Source of the DNA: Bacteroidetes bacterium 4572_112
GTDB lineage: Bacteria > Bacteroidota > Bacteroidia > Bacteroidales > UBA1556
NCBI GenBank assembly: GCA_002254285.1
Contig: NIUZ01000023.1
Span: forward strand, 1-25,084
Direction of reading: 5' to 3'
DNA length: 25,084 bases
A model generated the notes under the pieces. That model was not told the DNA's origin. It saw only the letters and a program-made list of their open reading frames with translations, and searched no databases. Of the stretch, positions 14,948 through 23,185 are shown one piece after another (position 1 is the stretch's first letter; each line of letters begins with the position of its first letter). Made by a program: the position numbers and the translations under genes.

Positions 14948-16249
14948 ATGAAAACAAATACTCCAAAAAATCGTATAAATTTCATAACAATGGGCTGCTC
15001 AAAGAATCTTGTGGATTCGGAGAAAGTAATGGCACAATTGAAAATGAATAATCTTGAAGTCACTCACGAATCTGGCGAAATAGCCGATTATGTAGTAGTA
15101 AATACTTGTGGCTTTATTCAAGATAGTAAAGAGGAGAGCATTGAAATGATTATTGATTTGCTTGATAAAAAAGCAGAAGGCAAGATTAAGAAAGTCTATG
15201 TTATGGGCTGCCTTTCGGAAAGATATCTCGATGATTTGAAAAAAGAATTTGTGGATGTTGATGGTATATATGGCGTACACGATATGCAGCAAATTGTAGA
15301 GGACATTGGAGCTGATTATAAGAAAGAACTTATTGGCGAGCGTATGCTTACTACACCTAAACACTATGCCTACCTCAAAGTGTCAGAAGGTTGCGATCGT
15401 ACTTGTGCTTTTTGTGCAATCCCAAATATTAGAGGTAAGAATGTATCTTTGAGTATTGAGGCTTTGGTAACAGAAACAATACAGCTTGCCAAAAAAGGAG
15501 TAAAAGAACTTATACTTATTGCGCAAGATCTTACTTATTACGGAGTAGATATTTATGGCAAAAAACGTCTTGGTGATTTGCTCAAAGAGCTAGTAAAGGT
15601 GGATGGTATTGAGTGGATTCGTTTGCATTATACATACCCAACACAATTTCCAGATGATGTGCTTGAGATGATGAAAAAGGAAGAGAAAATCTGTAACTAT
15701 ATGGATATTCCTTTGCAACATATCAACGATAGAATACTTACGTCGATGAAGCGTGGACATGGAGGTGATACTACTCGTAAACTTGTTGATAGATTTAGAA
15801 GTTATGTTCCAGATATCAATATTCGTACAACAATGATTGTTGGCTACCCTGGTGAAACTGAACAAGAATTTCAGGAATTATTAGACTTTATTAGCGAATA
15901 TAAATTCGACAGACTGGGTGCTTTTACATATTCTCCAGAGGAAGATACTCCAGCTTTTGTGCTTGAGGATGACGTGCCTGAGGAAGTGAAAATGCAACGA
16001 CTTAATGAATTGATGGATACTCAAGAGCAAATATCATTGGATAAAAATGAAGCTCGTATTGGTAATTCTTATAAAGTACTTATTGATAAGTATGAGAATG
16101 GTAATTATTACGGACGTACTCAGTATGATTCACCAGAGGTGGATAATGAAGTGATTATTAGTGATGAGCAAGAATTACAAATCGGGAACTTTTATCAGAT
16201 AAAAATTCATGCTGCCGAAGCTTTTGATCTAATAGGGGAGCTTGAATAA
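14948..16249 (+). CDS. rimO: Ribosomal protein S12 methylthiotransferase RimO
   Basis: A radical-SAM enzyme that adds a methylthio group to the conserved aspartate of ribosomal protein S12. The 433 residues (ATG at 14948; an in-frame TTG three codons earlier is less likely) show the N-terminal UPF0004 domain with cluster-binding Cys17 (MGCSKNLVDSE, typical of RimO and not MiaB), Cys54 (NTCGF) and Cys88 (GCLSERY). The radical-SAM triad is C149, C153 and C156 in CDRTCAFC. A C-terminal TRAM domain (about 365-433) ends the protein. Both iron-sulfur sites are intact. The gene begins 24 bases after the ftsY terminator and ends before a strong bidirectional terminator. Confidence 0.96.
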   Translation: MKTNTPKNRINFITMGCSKNLVDSEKVMAQLKMNNLEVTHESGEIADYVVVNTCGFIQDSKEESIEMIIDLLDKKAEGKIKKVYVMGCLSERYLDDLKKEFVDVDGIYGVHDMQQIVEDIGADYKKELIGERMLTTPKHYAYLKVSEGCDRTCAFCAIPNIRGKNVSLSIEALVTETIQLAKKGVKELILIAQDLTYYGVDIYGKKRLGDLLKELVKVDGIEWIRLHYTYPTQFPDDVLEMMKKEEKICNYMDIPLQHINDRILTSMKRGHGGDTTRKLVDRFRSYVPDINIRTTMIVGYPGETEQEFQELLDFISEYKFDRLGAFTYSPEEDTPAFVLEDDVPEEVKMQRLNELMDTQEQISLDKNEARIGNSYKVLIDKYENGNYYGRTQYDSPEVDNEVIISDEQELQIGNFYQIKIHAAEAFDLIGELE

Positions 16250-16296
16250 TTATTAGTTGTTAATGTTTAATTATTAATTGCTTATTTCCTGGCAAT

Positions 16297-16341
16297 AAAA
16301 AGCGAAGCCTTTTCTTAATTAAGAAAAGGCTTCGCTTTTTT
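16297..16341. terminator. Bidirectional terminator between rimO and ywbE
   Basis: A perfect 44-base palindrome (16297-16340) with a GC-rich core AGCGAAGCC, a practical AATT loop and A- and T-runs on its outer edges. It can stop transcription from both converging operons. Confidence 0.92.
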
Positions 16342-16375
16342 GTTTATAGTTTTTCAGTAAGCATGAATAGGTTGT

Positions 16376-16582
16376 TTACTCATCTTCCTCAATCACATTT
16401 TTAACTCTGCCCACTGTTCCATCGGTAAGCATTACCTTTATACCATGTGGATGAGAGGGTGATTTTGTGAGAAATTTCTTCACAATACCCTCAGTAAGTT
16501 CTCCACTTCGTTGGTCTTGTTTCTGAATAATTTCTACCAAATCTCCAATAGCAATATTGCTGCGTTTGTTTCCTAATTTCAT
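16376..16582 (-). CDS. YwbE family protein
   Basis: A 68-residue protein of the YwbE family (PF09962), recognised from IAIGDLVEIIQKQDQRSG, EGIVKKFLTKSPSHPHGIKV and a DGTVGRVK ending. It looks like a small beta-barrel of SH3/KOW character. No function is established to my knowledge; a nucleic-acid-binding role is possible but not shown. It is the last gene of the four-gene minus-strand operon, 11 bases after the preceding stop. Confidence 0.9.
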   Translation of the reverse strand: MKLGNKRSNIAIGDLVEIIQKQDQRSGELTEGIVKKFLTKSPSHPHGIKVMLTDGTVGRVKNVIEEDE

Positions 16583-16593
16583 AGTTGTTTTAT

Positions 16594-17052
16594 CTATGGA
16601 TAATTTACTGTTGGCATTTTCTTAAAGTTTTCTATTACTAATTCATACTTTTTATTTTTGAAAGTATATTTTAGTATAGCCTTGCCTTTGTATTCTACAA
16701 CGGTTTTTGGAAGACCATTGTTTACTAACTCAAGCACATCACTACTATTTGGTATATAACGCATTGATGCATCAATATAAACAGTGTCGCCTTTTTGATA
16801 AGTCATACTTATCTGATTGTTATCTGTAAGTTTGTATACTTTAAACTCAACAGGTTCGGAGCCAACATACATATTTGTGAATGTTATTTTTGATGATGGT
16901 TTGTGAGCCACAAGTTTTATTTGATATTTAACTGATTTTCCAGATTCGCGTCGCCCAGCATTAAAATGCTGCACTGTAGCATCAACCTTGTCAAAAGGGA
17001 TAGTAGCAAACCAACCAAAAAAGCATAATATAATTAGTGATAAAATTTTCAT
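16594..17052 (-). CDS. Secreted protein of unknown function
   Basis: A 152-residue protein I do not recognise. The N-terminus (MKILSLIILCFFGWFAT) is a probable signal peptide. The rest is rich in alternating hydrophobic strands (VKYQIKLVAHK, ITFTNMYVG, VEFKVYKLT, AILKYTFKNKKYELVIENF) and looks like a beta-sandwich or immunoglobulin-like fold. No catalytic motif is visible. It starts 29 bases after the permease stop and lies 11 bases before ywbE, so it is an operon member and may be a periplasmic partner of the permease, which is inference only. Confidence 0.7.
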   Translation of the reverse strand: MKILSLIILCFFGWFATIPFDKVDATVQHFNAGRRESGKSVKYQIKLVAHKPSSKITFTNMYVGSEPVEFKVYKLTDNNQISMTYQKGDTVYIDASMRYIPNSSDVLELVNNGLPKTVVEYKGKAILKYTFKNKKYELVIENFKKMPTVNYP

Positions 17053-17081
17053 AGGTTTAAATTTATATATTTATGTTATTA

Positions 17082-18323
17082 TTAGACTGAACGCATTGCC
17101 TCAACAGGGCTTAATCGTGATGCCATTACTGCAGGAATTAATCCTGCAACAAGGCCTATTAGTAGTGATACCATAATACCTAAAGTTATATTTCCTAAGG
17201 ACATTATTAATGGAAAATCAAATCCATATGAAGCAATTGCAACGCCCGTGGAAACAATTATTAGGCCAAATAGTCCACCAAACAAAGATAAAAAAACAGA
17301 CTCGAAAAGAAACTGAAAAAGAATAAAGAAATTCTTTGCTCCTAGAGCTTTTTGTATTCCAATCTGACTGGTTCTCTCGCGTACACTTACGAACATAATA
17401 TTCGCAATTCCGAAACCACCAACCAATAAACTTAAGCCGCCAATTACCCAGCCAGCAATACTTATGGTCTTAAATAAACTATCAAAGTTTGTAATAATTG
17501 TGGATATTTCATTTAGTGCAAAATCATCATCTTGTGCAGGTTTAAGCCTATGCTCAGCTCTTAGTGCAGCCCTTATATCATCTTTTAGCCTGTCTGACGA
17601 AATGCCTTCTCGGGGAATTACCATAATTGTAGGGTCTAATCTGCCGGAGCGTAGATTTACTACATTTCTCGCGAAATTAACTGGAATTAAGGAAGTATTG
17701 TCATGCGATTTATTTAGCATATCCTTGCCTTCTTTTGCAAAAACACCAATAACATTAAGTTTCCTCCCAAGGATTTTTACCCGCTTGCCAATGGGGTTTA
17801 TCCCTTTAAAAAGAACTTCGGCAATGCCATAACCGATTATTACTACAGGATGACCCGATGCCATTTCCAAAGAAGAAAAGTATCGCCCTTCATTTAGGTC
17901 AAAATCATTTATTTGTTTATAATCATAAGTAGATGCTACTAATTTACAGCTCTCAACTCTTTCGTTTTTAAAGGCAACAGATTTATTTGTGCTTGCAGTA
18001 AATGCTACATATTCTGCAGTTTTACTTCTCTTTTGAATAGCCTGCATATCCTTAATATTAGGCACTGGGCGTTGGTAAAACTTCCACCAAGGATAATCAC
18101 CAAAAATCCATGGCCATTTTTGAACATAAACAACCTCGCTACCCAAACTATTAATTGAAGTTCGGATTTTACTTTCTAAAGAATCAATAAGTGTAAAAAC
18201 AGTAATAACCGAAAATATACCTATTGTTATCCCCAATAAAGATAAAGCGGTTTGCAGTTTGTTAGACATTAGGCTTTGTACTGCAAAAACGAAACTCTCG
18301 TGTATTAATCTAAATATTACCAT
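17082..18323 (-). CDS. MacB/FtsX-type ABC transporter permease
   Basis: A 413-residue membrane subunit with type VII (MacB) ABC topology: TM1 at about 25-47, a large periplasmic MacB_PCD-like domain (about 50-285), then three TMs (about 288-312, 338-365 and 375-400) and the conserved end SRLSPVEAMRSV. The RERTSQIGIQKALGA loop between the second and third TMs is the coupling segment that contacts the ATPase. Such permeases export lipoproteins, peptides or macrolides, or act as mechanotransmitters. No ATPase gene is present in the window, so it must pair with one encoded elsewhere. Its ATG overlaps the stop of the upstream gene by one base (TAATG), indicating translational coupling. Confidence 0.9.
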   Translation of the reverse strand: MVIFRLIHESFVFAVQSLMSNKLQTALSLLGITIGIFSVITVFTLIDSLESKIRTSINSLGSEVVYVQKWPWIFGDYPWWKFYQRPVPNIKDMQAIQKRSKTAEYVAFTASTNKSVAFKNERVESCKLVASTYDYKQINDFDLNEGRYFSSLEMASGHPVVIIGYGIAEVLFKGINPIGKRVKILGRKLNVIGVFAKEGKDMLNKSHDNTSLIPVNFARNVVNLRSGRLDPTIMVIPREGISSDRLKDDIRAALRAEHRLKPAQDDDFALNEISTIITNFDSLFKTISIAGWVIGGLSLLVGGFGIANIMFVSVRERTSQIGIQKALGAKNFFILFQFLFESVFLSLFGGLFGLIIVSTGVAIASYGFDFPLIMSLGNITLGIMVSLLIGLVAGLIPAVMASRLSPVEAMRSV

Positions 18324-19381
18324 TAATTTGAGGGAATAAGTTTTACACTAGCTTTTACGGCTTGATGGTCTGAATATTTAAAGAATTGATTTAGGTTTTT
18401 TATGGAAACACCTTCAATATTTGGTGATAATAAAAAGAAATCGATAACAGTTGTAAGTGTTTCGCCTTTTGTATATGGTGTTGAATTTCTTCTGTCAGTT
18501 GGCTCGCTATTATCGTAAAACCAAGTCCATCCTTCGGGCATTAAATTCTCATCAATATAAAGTACGTTTTCCAAATCCATAGCATCTTCCGAAAAGTTAT
18601 TCGTGAAATTTGGCGGAGATTGATTCCAATCAGCACCAACAATAATATAGTTCCCTTTTTCGTATTCTTTTAGCACAAAGCTTTTTATCATTTGCATCTG
18701 TGCTTTTCGTAATCCACCATCATCATATGCAGAATTGTGAGAATTTATAATCAACAATTCTTTTCCGGAGCTTAAATTATATCGGTTTACCATAAAGCAC
18801 CTATTTAGCATAGCTAATGATTTTGGCCAAGCAAAATTTCCTTCATATGAATATCTAGTGGACTTTGTTGGAATTTTTCGGCTAAGAGTTTGAATCCCAC
18901 TTAGAGTTCCTCCCATAGGTTTTGAAATAGGCAATGGTACAAATAATGCCTTATAATTATATGCAAATGTGGAATGGTGTCCTTTAAATAAATTCACAAA
19001 GCTCTCTCTCTGATTGGTATTATAAGATCGTCTTGATCCTTCATCAACTTCTTGTAGTAGCATAAAATCTACATATTCATTGTTTTTAAGATGACGTTTT
19101 ACTCCATTAATGTTATTAATAACAACATCGTTCTCAGGGTAAACTTGTTTTCCGCCACCATAGAAAAAGTCCATTTCGGCATTCAATCCACAATAGCCAA
19201 TATTCCATGTCATTAAATTTATTAATGCTGTATCAGAAATAATGTCTGCAGTATTATTCTCTTCTAAGACCTCAATTTTATCTGGATTATATGCTGTAAT
19301 AGTGGCATATGTCAAAAATAATATGGGAAAAGAAATTATTATGGCTAATGCAATAAGGAAATATTTTACGATTTTATTCAT
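18323..19381 (-). CDS. Membrane-anchored endonuclease/exonuclease/phosphatase family protein
   Basis: A 352-residue protein with an N-terminal membrane anchor or uncleaved signal (residues 7-30) and an EEP-fold metal-dependent phosphoesterase domain. Active-site residues are all visible: Asn60 (MTWNIG), Glu111 (LLQEVD), His215 and Asn216 (NSHNS), Asp251 and Asn253 (ADWNQ), Asp314 (VIDFFL), and the SDH pair Asp338-His339. The fold covers nucleases, inositol-phosphate and sphingomyelin phosphatases. The extracytoplasmic location argues for a phospholipid or extracellular nucleic-acid substrate, but it cannot be decided. It is the first gene of the operon with the permease, a secreted protein and ywbE. 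No exact promoter box is visible upstream. Confidence 0.85.
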   Translation of the reverse strand: MNKIVKYFLIALAIIISFPILFLTYATITAYNPDKIEVLEENNTADIISDTALINLMTWNIGYCGLNAEMDFFYGGGKQVYPENDVVINNINGVKRHLKNNEYVDFMLLQEVDEGSRRSYNTNQRESFVNLFKGHHSTFAYNYKALFVPLPISKPMGGTLSGIQTLSRKIPTKSTRYSYEGNFAWPKSLAMLNRCFMVNRYNLSSGKELLIINSHNSAYDDGGLRKAQMQMIKSFVLKEYEKGNYIIVGADWNQSPPNFTNNFSEDAMDLENVLYIDENLMPEGWTWFYDNSEPTDRRNSTPYTKGETLTTVIDFFLLSPNIEGVSIKNLNQFFKYSDHQAVKASVKLIPSN

Positions 19382-19546
19382 GTCAGATAGAATTATATAA
19401 TGTGATTTATTATTCAGAACAAAAATAATGAAGTTTATTATACCCTTTCTGTTTTTTATTGCTTGTTTTGGAATTAAAATATCAAAAAAACTTAGAACTT
19501 CAATTAACTTAATAATTCACGATTAACCGCACTTGCCGTTAGGCGT

Positions 19547-19690
19547 CAGACTGTCTAAAAAGCCCAATTTCTGCGTTATGCTACTTTTTGTAAATGCTCA
19601 TATACCTTAGTATACTGCGCTTTACAAAAAAAAGCAGCAAGCCTTGAACTTGAACTTTTAAGCCACTCTGTATAGTTATTAGACAGACTG
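19547..19690. repeat. MITE-like imperfect inverted repeat
   Basis: The 324-base gap 19382-19705 holds no gene but contains this 144-base element. Its ends are inverted repeats CAGACTGTCTAA (19547-19558) and TTAGACAGACTG (19679-19690), matching at 11 of 12 positions. Inside, TTTTTGTAAA near 19586 pairs with TTTACAAAAA near 19621 around a short centre (CTTAGTA), with weaker pairing further out, so the whole could fold as one long hairpin. No target-site duplication is obvious. It looks like a non-autonomous mobile or intergenic repeat. From memory similar sequences occur between genes in other Bacteroidetes; I could not check this. Confidence 0.55.
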
Positions 19691-19705
19691 CCGTGTAACT
19701 AATAA

Positions 19706-20806
19706 TTATCTTAGCCTTTTAACAATATCTTCCGCTGCTCGCATTGATGCTCCAGCTCCGCCAACAATTTTTATTAATTTGGAATAATCTTTTAGCATCT
19801 GTTCACGGCTTTCCCCTCCTTCTAGGGTTTTTAGTAATTCGGAACGTACTTGTGCTGTATTCATATCGTTCTGAATAAGTTCTACCACCGCAAGCTTATC
19901 GAGGATAAGGTTTACCAATGATATGTACTTTATATTTACTAAATTTTTAGCAATAACGTATGATACCGAATTTGCTTTATAACATACAACTTGAGGTATA
20001 TTGAAAAGTGCAGTTTCTAGTGTAGCAGTTCCTGAGGTTACCATTGCCGACTCTGCTCGTGAGAGAATGGAATAGGTACTATCAAATTCTACAGGGTATT
20101 TTCTTTTCTTAAAAAAGCTTTCGTAATATTTAATATCAAAATTTGGAGCGCCTGCAATTACAAAGTTGTAATCGTCAATACTGTCAGCTACCTCAATCAT
20201 AGTTGGCAATATTCGTTTTAGTTCCTGCTCTCTGCTGCCAGGTAATATGGCAATTAGCTTTTTGTTTTCAGAAATTATTTCTGGATTGTTATTCTTAAAA
20301 TCCTCAATGGCATCCATCAATGGGTTGCCGATATACTCAACTTTATAATCGAATTTATTGAAGAAATCTACCTCAAAGGGGAGTATGCTATATAGTACAT
20401 CAATGGATTTTTTAATTTTGAAAACACGCTTTTTCTTCCACGCCCATACTTTTGGTGAAATATAATAATATGTGCCAATTCCCAAAGATTTTACAAATGG
20501 AGCTACTCTTAAATTAAATCCAGGAAAGTCGATAAATATTACTGCATTAGGTTTAAAATCAGCTATCTGTTTCTTTATTATTTTGAAATTGTTTCTTATG
20601 GTGCCAAGGTTTGCAATTACTTCCAGAAAGCCCATAATAGCAAGCTCACTTATATGTTTCTGAGGTTTTTGTGAACTGGCTTCAGCCATTTTATCACCTC
20701 CCCAAAACATAAATTCGGCATCTTTATCGTAATGCTTAAGAGCATTTATTAAGTTGCTACCATGCAAATCGCCTGATGCTTCACCTGCTATAAGAAAGTA
20801 TTTCAT
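19706..20806 (-). CDS. lpxB: Lipid-A-disaccharide synthase LpxB
   Basis: A glycosyltransferase that joins UDP-2,3-diacylglucosamine and 2,3-diacylglucosamine-1-phosphate to make the disaccharide core of lipid A, at the inner face of the cytoplasmic membrane. The 366 residues have the usual length. Motifs: GEASGDLHG (8-16), DFPGFN (93-98), ISPKVWAWK (116-124), LPGSREQE (188-195) and TSGTATLE (257-264). It is the last gene of a five-gene operon, 54 bases after the small membrane protein gene. The surE-lpxB neighbourhood is a common Bacteroidetes arrangement in my recollection. No terminator is evident; the MITE-like repeat begins 16 bases past the stop. Confidence 0.96.
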   Translation of the reverse strand: MKYFLIAGEASGDLHGSNLINALKHYDKDAEFMFWGGDKMAEASSQKPQKHISELAIMGFLEVIANLGTIRNNFKIIKKQIADFKPNAVIFIDFPGFNLRVAPFVKSLGIGTYYYISPKVWAWKKKRVFKIKKSIDVLYSILPFEVDFFNKFDYKVEYIGNPLMDAIEDFKNNNPEIISENKKLIAILPGSREQELKRILPTMIEVADSIDDYNFVIAGAPNFDIKYYESFFKKRKYPVEFDSTYSILSRAESAMVTSGTATLETALFNIPQVVCYKANSVSYVIAKNLVNIKYISLVNLILDKLAVVELIQNDMNTAQVRSELLKTLEGGESREQMLKDYSKLIKIVGGAGASMRAAEDIVKRLR

Positions 20807-20860
20807 AAAATTTAAGTTTGTTTTATTCCCAAATAAATCGTGTATGGAAAAGACGATTAA

Positions 20861-21160
20861 TTAGTCCATAAATTGTTGAAAGCGCCAAATAAAGTATATG
20901 CCAGTATAAATAAAAGTAATTAACATCACACCTCTGCCAGTTTTGTCGTAAGGGGCTTTATGTATGTATGTTGTAAATATAAGCATGTTCAGAAATACAC
21001 TTACGAGTATTATATTATGCTCTGTAATTAATGGTATACCTTGTGTGTATTTTTCGCTTAATACTTTAACCAATGCTGAAAGAATTGAATAAACGATTGC
21101 TGGGGCTATTGATGCTAATACTCCCCCTAAAATAAAGGAGTCTTTCTTGAAAATATTCAT
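20861..21160 (-). CDS. Small three-TM membrane protein of unknown function
   Basis: A 99-residue protein with three predicted membrane helices (about 10-33, 47-65 and 77-95) separated by short polar segments (SEKYTQG and HKAPYDKTGRG). No family motif is known to me. It lies between surE (38 bases upstream) and lpxB, in the same direction and evidently the same transcript, which suggests a link to envelope biogenesis but proves nothing. Composition is like its neighbours, with no sign of transfer. Confidence 0.75.
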   Translation of the reverse strand: MNIFKKDSFILGGVLASIAPAIVYSILSALVKVLSEKYTQGIPLITEHNIILVSVFLNMLIFTTYIHKAPYDKTGRGVMLITFIYTGIYFIWRFQQFMD

Positions 21161-21198
21161 TTTATATGTTTAGTTTAATGTTTTGATTAAAAATTCAT

Positions 21199-21966
21199 CT
21201 AAGATTCAAACGATTTTAGATTTTCGATATTGCTATAATCAGTAAAATCGAATTTTACAGGAACCATAGAAACATAATAGTTCCTTAGAGCATACTCGTC
21301 AGTATCGTCACCTTTGTCGTGTAATTGGAAGTCTCCCTTTAACCAATAATATGGTTTTCCATCTCTAGGGTCTAGTCTTTCTTCAAAATCCTCTTTCCAA
21401 TATCCATCAGCTTGTCGGCAAACTTTCAATCCATTATATTTCTTACCGTTTGAAATGGGAAAGTTAATATTTAAAGCGGTGTTTTTCGGTAGTCCATCAT
21501 TAATTACCTTATTTACAATACTAATAATATATTCCTCAGCAAAACTAAAGTCTGCGTCCTCGCTATAGTCTAAAATAGAAAAGCCAATACTAGGTATTCC
21601 GCCCATGGCACCTTCTGTGGCAGCAGCCATTGTGCCACTATAAATTATATTTATAGATGCATTAGACCCATGGTTTATCCCTGAGACAATAATGTCTGGT
21701 TTTCTGTCCAATAATCTATGTAGAGCAAATTTCACGCAGTCTACCGGAGTTCCATTAAGACTGTATTCGCTGTATTCATGTGATTTTTCTATGGTTTTTG
21801 CCCTCAAAGGATTGGTGATAGTAATAGAATGACTTTTTGCAGATTGTGGGTCCGAAGGTGCAACAACTACAACTTGTCCTATTTTTCGCATTAGGCCAAT
21901 TAAGTATCTTATACCTGGCGCAGAAATGCTATCATCGTTGCTTATTAATATTAGTGGTTTTGTCAT
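21199..21966 (-). CDS. surE: 5'/3'-nucleotidase SurE
   Basis: A metal-dependent nucleoside monophosphatase. The 255 residues carry the SurE signature: SNDDSISAPG with metal ligands Asp11 and Asp12, Ser42 in PSDPQSAKS, Asn98 in SGINHGSN, and SGTMAAATEG (110-119). Nothing is missing relative to the family. The C-terminal segment with the YYWLKGDF strand is the usual dimer arm. It follows the SprT-like gene after 26 bases and precedes the small membrane protein gene in one operon. Confidence 0.96.
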   Translation of the reverse strand: MTKPLILISNDDSISAPGIRYLIGLMRKIGQVVVVAPSDPQSAKSHSITITNPLRAKTIEKSHEYSEYSLNGTPVDCVKFALHRLLDRKPDIIVSGINHGSNASINIIYSGTMAAATEGAMGGIPSIGFSILDYSEDADFSFAEEYIISIVNKVINDGLPKNTALNINFPISNGKKYNGLKVCRQADGYWKEDFEERLDPRDGKPYYWLKGDFQLHDKGDDTDEYALRNYYVSMVPVKFDFTDYSNIENLKSFES

Positions 21967-21992
21967 TTATAATTTATTGTTAATAGCAAAGT

Positions 21993-22610
21993 TTAAATTT
22001 GTTCTACTTTGGCTAATGCGTTAATTGTATATTTTTTGTCAGTATTTATCTCAGTACACATATACCTTGTTCTACGTTTTTCTCCTTTAGAAAATAATTT
22101 TCCATTTAATGCAAACTTATCCCCAAATCTTAGTTCTTCAAGATTTATTATAGTTTCCAATTGCGGTGTATCATATAGGTTTAATGCTCTTAATAAATTT
22201 TGGTCACCATGGGTAGAAGCCCTTGGGTTTTGCATATGTTGTCGCAACACTCCTTCTAGTGGCTGCGGAAACATCCCTGAGTTTATATATGGTGCAATGC
22301 TTTGCTGAAAAGCCCTCTTCCATTCTATTCCATGGGGTTGTGATAATCTATTATGTTGTTTATAAGCCTTATAATGAGCTATTTCATGTAATAGTGTTAT
22401 CAAAAATGAATATTGATTAAGACCTCCGTTTATGGAGATTATAGGGATATCATTTTTTCTTAACGAATGTTTAAAATCACCATATTTAGTCGTTCTGTTT
22501 TTACTAATTCGTAGATTTACTGCATTATTATTAAAAAAATGCCATAAGTCACCTATTGAATCAATGGGGACGTATCTACTAATGATATTTACAAAATCAG
22601 ATTCTTGCAT
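21993..22610 (-). CDS. SprT-like zinc metalloprotease-fold protein
   Basis: A 205-residue protein with a SprT-like domain. The zinc site HEIAHY gives His75, Glu76 and His79, with a likely third ligand His93 in QPHGIEW, as in the SprT/Spartan family. The C-terminal half (about 135-205) has a strand-rich region (ELRFGDKFALNG, KKYTINALAKVEQI) where a zinc ribbon is often found. Only one cysteine is visible there, so a zinc ribbon is absent or degenerate. Whether it cleaves DNA-protein crosslinks like Spartan is unknown. Its start overlaps the end of the upstream lipoprotein gene by 14 bases, and surE follows after 26 bases. Confidence 0.85.
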   Translation of the reverse strand: MQESDFVNIISRYVPIDSIGDLWHFFNNNAVNLRISKNRTTKYGDFKHSLRKNDIPIISINGGLNQYSFLITLLHEIAHYKAYKQHNRLSQPHGIEWKRAFQQSIAPYINSGMFPQPLEGVLRQHMQNPRASTHGDQNLLRALNLYDTPQLETIINLEELRFGDKFALNGKLFSKGEKRRTRYMCTEINTDKKYTINALAKVEQI

Positions 22611-22749
22611 TGATTTCTGTATTTTGTTTTACAGAACTAAATGTTGGACAGTCGCAACCTTTATAGCCTTTCTTGCTTGAAGCGCACGACATCATAATAA
22701 ATGTCAGTGAAGCTATTGCTATTATTAATTTTAACTTATTATGTATCAT
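22597..22749 (-). CDS. Tiny lipoprotein, 50 residues, first gene of the surE-lpxB operon
   Basis: A short gene easily missed. The protein begins MIHNKLKLIIAIASLTFIMM and continues SCASSKK, giving a classic lipoprotein signal with lipobox MMSC (Cys22). The mature part is only 29 residues and contains CDC (32-34) followed by PTF. I recall similar very small Bacteroidetes lipoproteins with a SKK...GC...P pattern but know no function. Support for it being real: an intact signal peptide and lipobox, a 14-base overlap with the start of the SprT-like gene that implies translational coupling, and a TAnnTTTG box just upstream. The start is the ATG at 22747-22749. Confidence 0.75.
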   Translation of the reverse strand: MIHNKLKLIIAIASLTFIMMSCASSKKGYKGCDCPTFSSVKQNTEINARI

Positions 22750-22764
22750 ATAAAATAGTTTGTA

Positions 22765-22772
22765 CAAAAATA
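22765..22772 (-). promoter_or_regulatory. -7 promoter box of the lipoprotein-sprT-surE-lpxB operon
   Basis: The minus strand reads TATTTTTG, an exact TAnnTTTG match. Transcription would start near 22758, leaving a leader of about ten bases before the lipoprotein ATG. Confidence 0.5.
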
Positions 22773-22911
22773 ATCAAAAGAATGAAGCATTTATAGAATA
22801 ATTAACTGAAAAACTAAACCATTTATTAGTATTATTATTTCATTAGAGTTATTATGTGTTATATATATAACTTATTTAAAATATGTGTTATTGTGTGTTT
22901 ATCAAATTAAT

Positions 22912-22950
22912 ACATCAACATATAAGGCTGCCAATTGTATAAGTTGATGT
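22912..22950. repeat. Dyad in the divergent regulatory region, possible operator
   Basis: Thirteen-base arms ACATCAACATATA (22912-22924) and TATAAGTTGATGT (22938-22950) match with one mismatch around a 13-base spacer. It lies about 50 bases upstream of the plus-strand -7 box at 22999. No T-run follows, so it reads more like a protein-binding site or hairpin than a terminator. The rest of the 436-base gap 22750-23185 is AT-rich, and I see no gene in it. Confidence 0.4.
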
Positions 22951-22998
22951 GTAGATTTAATAATTATGGCTAGTTTAATGTTAGTGTAAAAAAAAATG

Positions 22999-23006
22999 TA
23001 CATTTG
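22999..23006 (+). promoter_or_regulatory. -7 promoter box of the polysaccharide operon
   Basis: TACATTTG, an exact TAnnTTTG match. The predicted start near 23012 leaves an unusually long leader of about 175 bases before the sugar transferase ATG. Confidence 0.55.
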
Positions 23007-23054
23007 CTTATTATAATAATGCACTATAAAATCACAAATAATTGAGTTAATAAG

Positions 23055-23070
23055 CTCCATATATATGGAG
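23055..23070 (+). promoter_or_regulatory. Palindrome in the long leader of the polysaccharide operon
   Basis: CTCCATATATATGGAG is a perfect 16-base palindrome inside the predicted 5' leader. It could be a short RNA hairpin or a dimeric regulator site. No T-run follows, so it is not an intrinsic terminator. Confidence 0.35.
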
Positions 23071-23185
23071 AATGTAATATGTAAAAGTATAAATTTGGTT
23101 CAGTAAATGCTCATTAGGTTAAGGAGAGTATCTGAAATATTATTTTACATAAAGCACTCATTTGAGGTCAGAATATTCATTACGA

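Noticed and set aside
22009..22680. Three plus-strand ORFs over the SprT-like and lipoprotein genes
   Set aside because: They mirror conserved minus-strand coding sequence with a metalloprotease motif and a lipobox, and show no features of their own.
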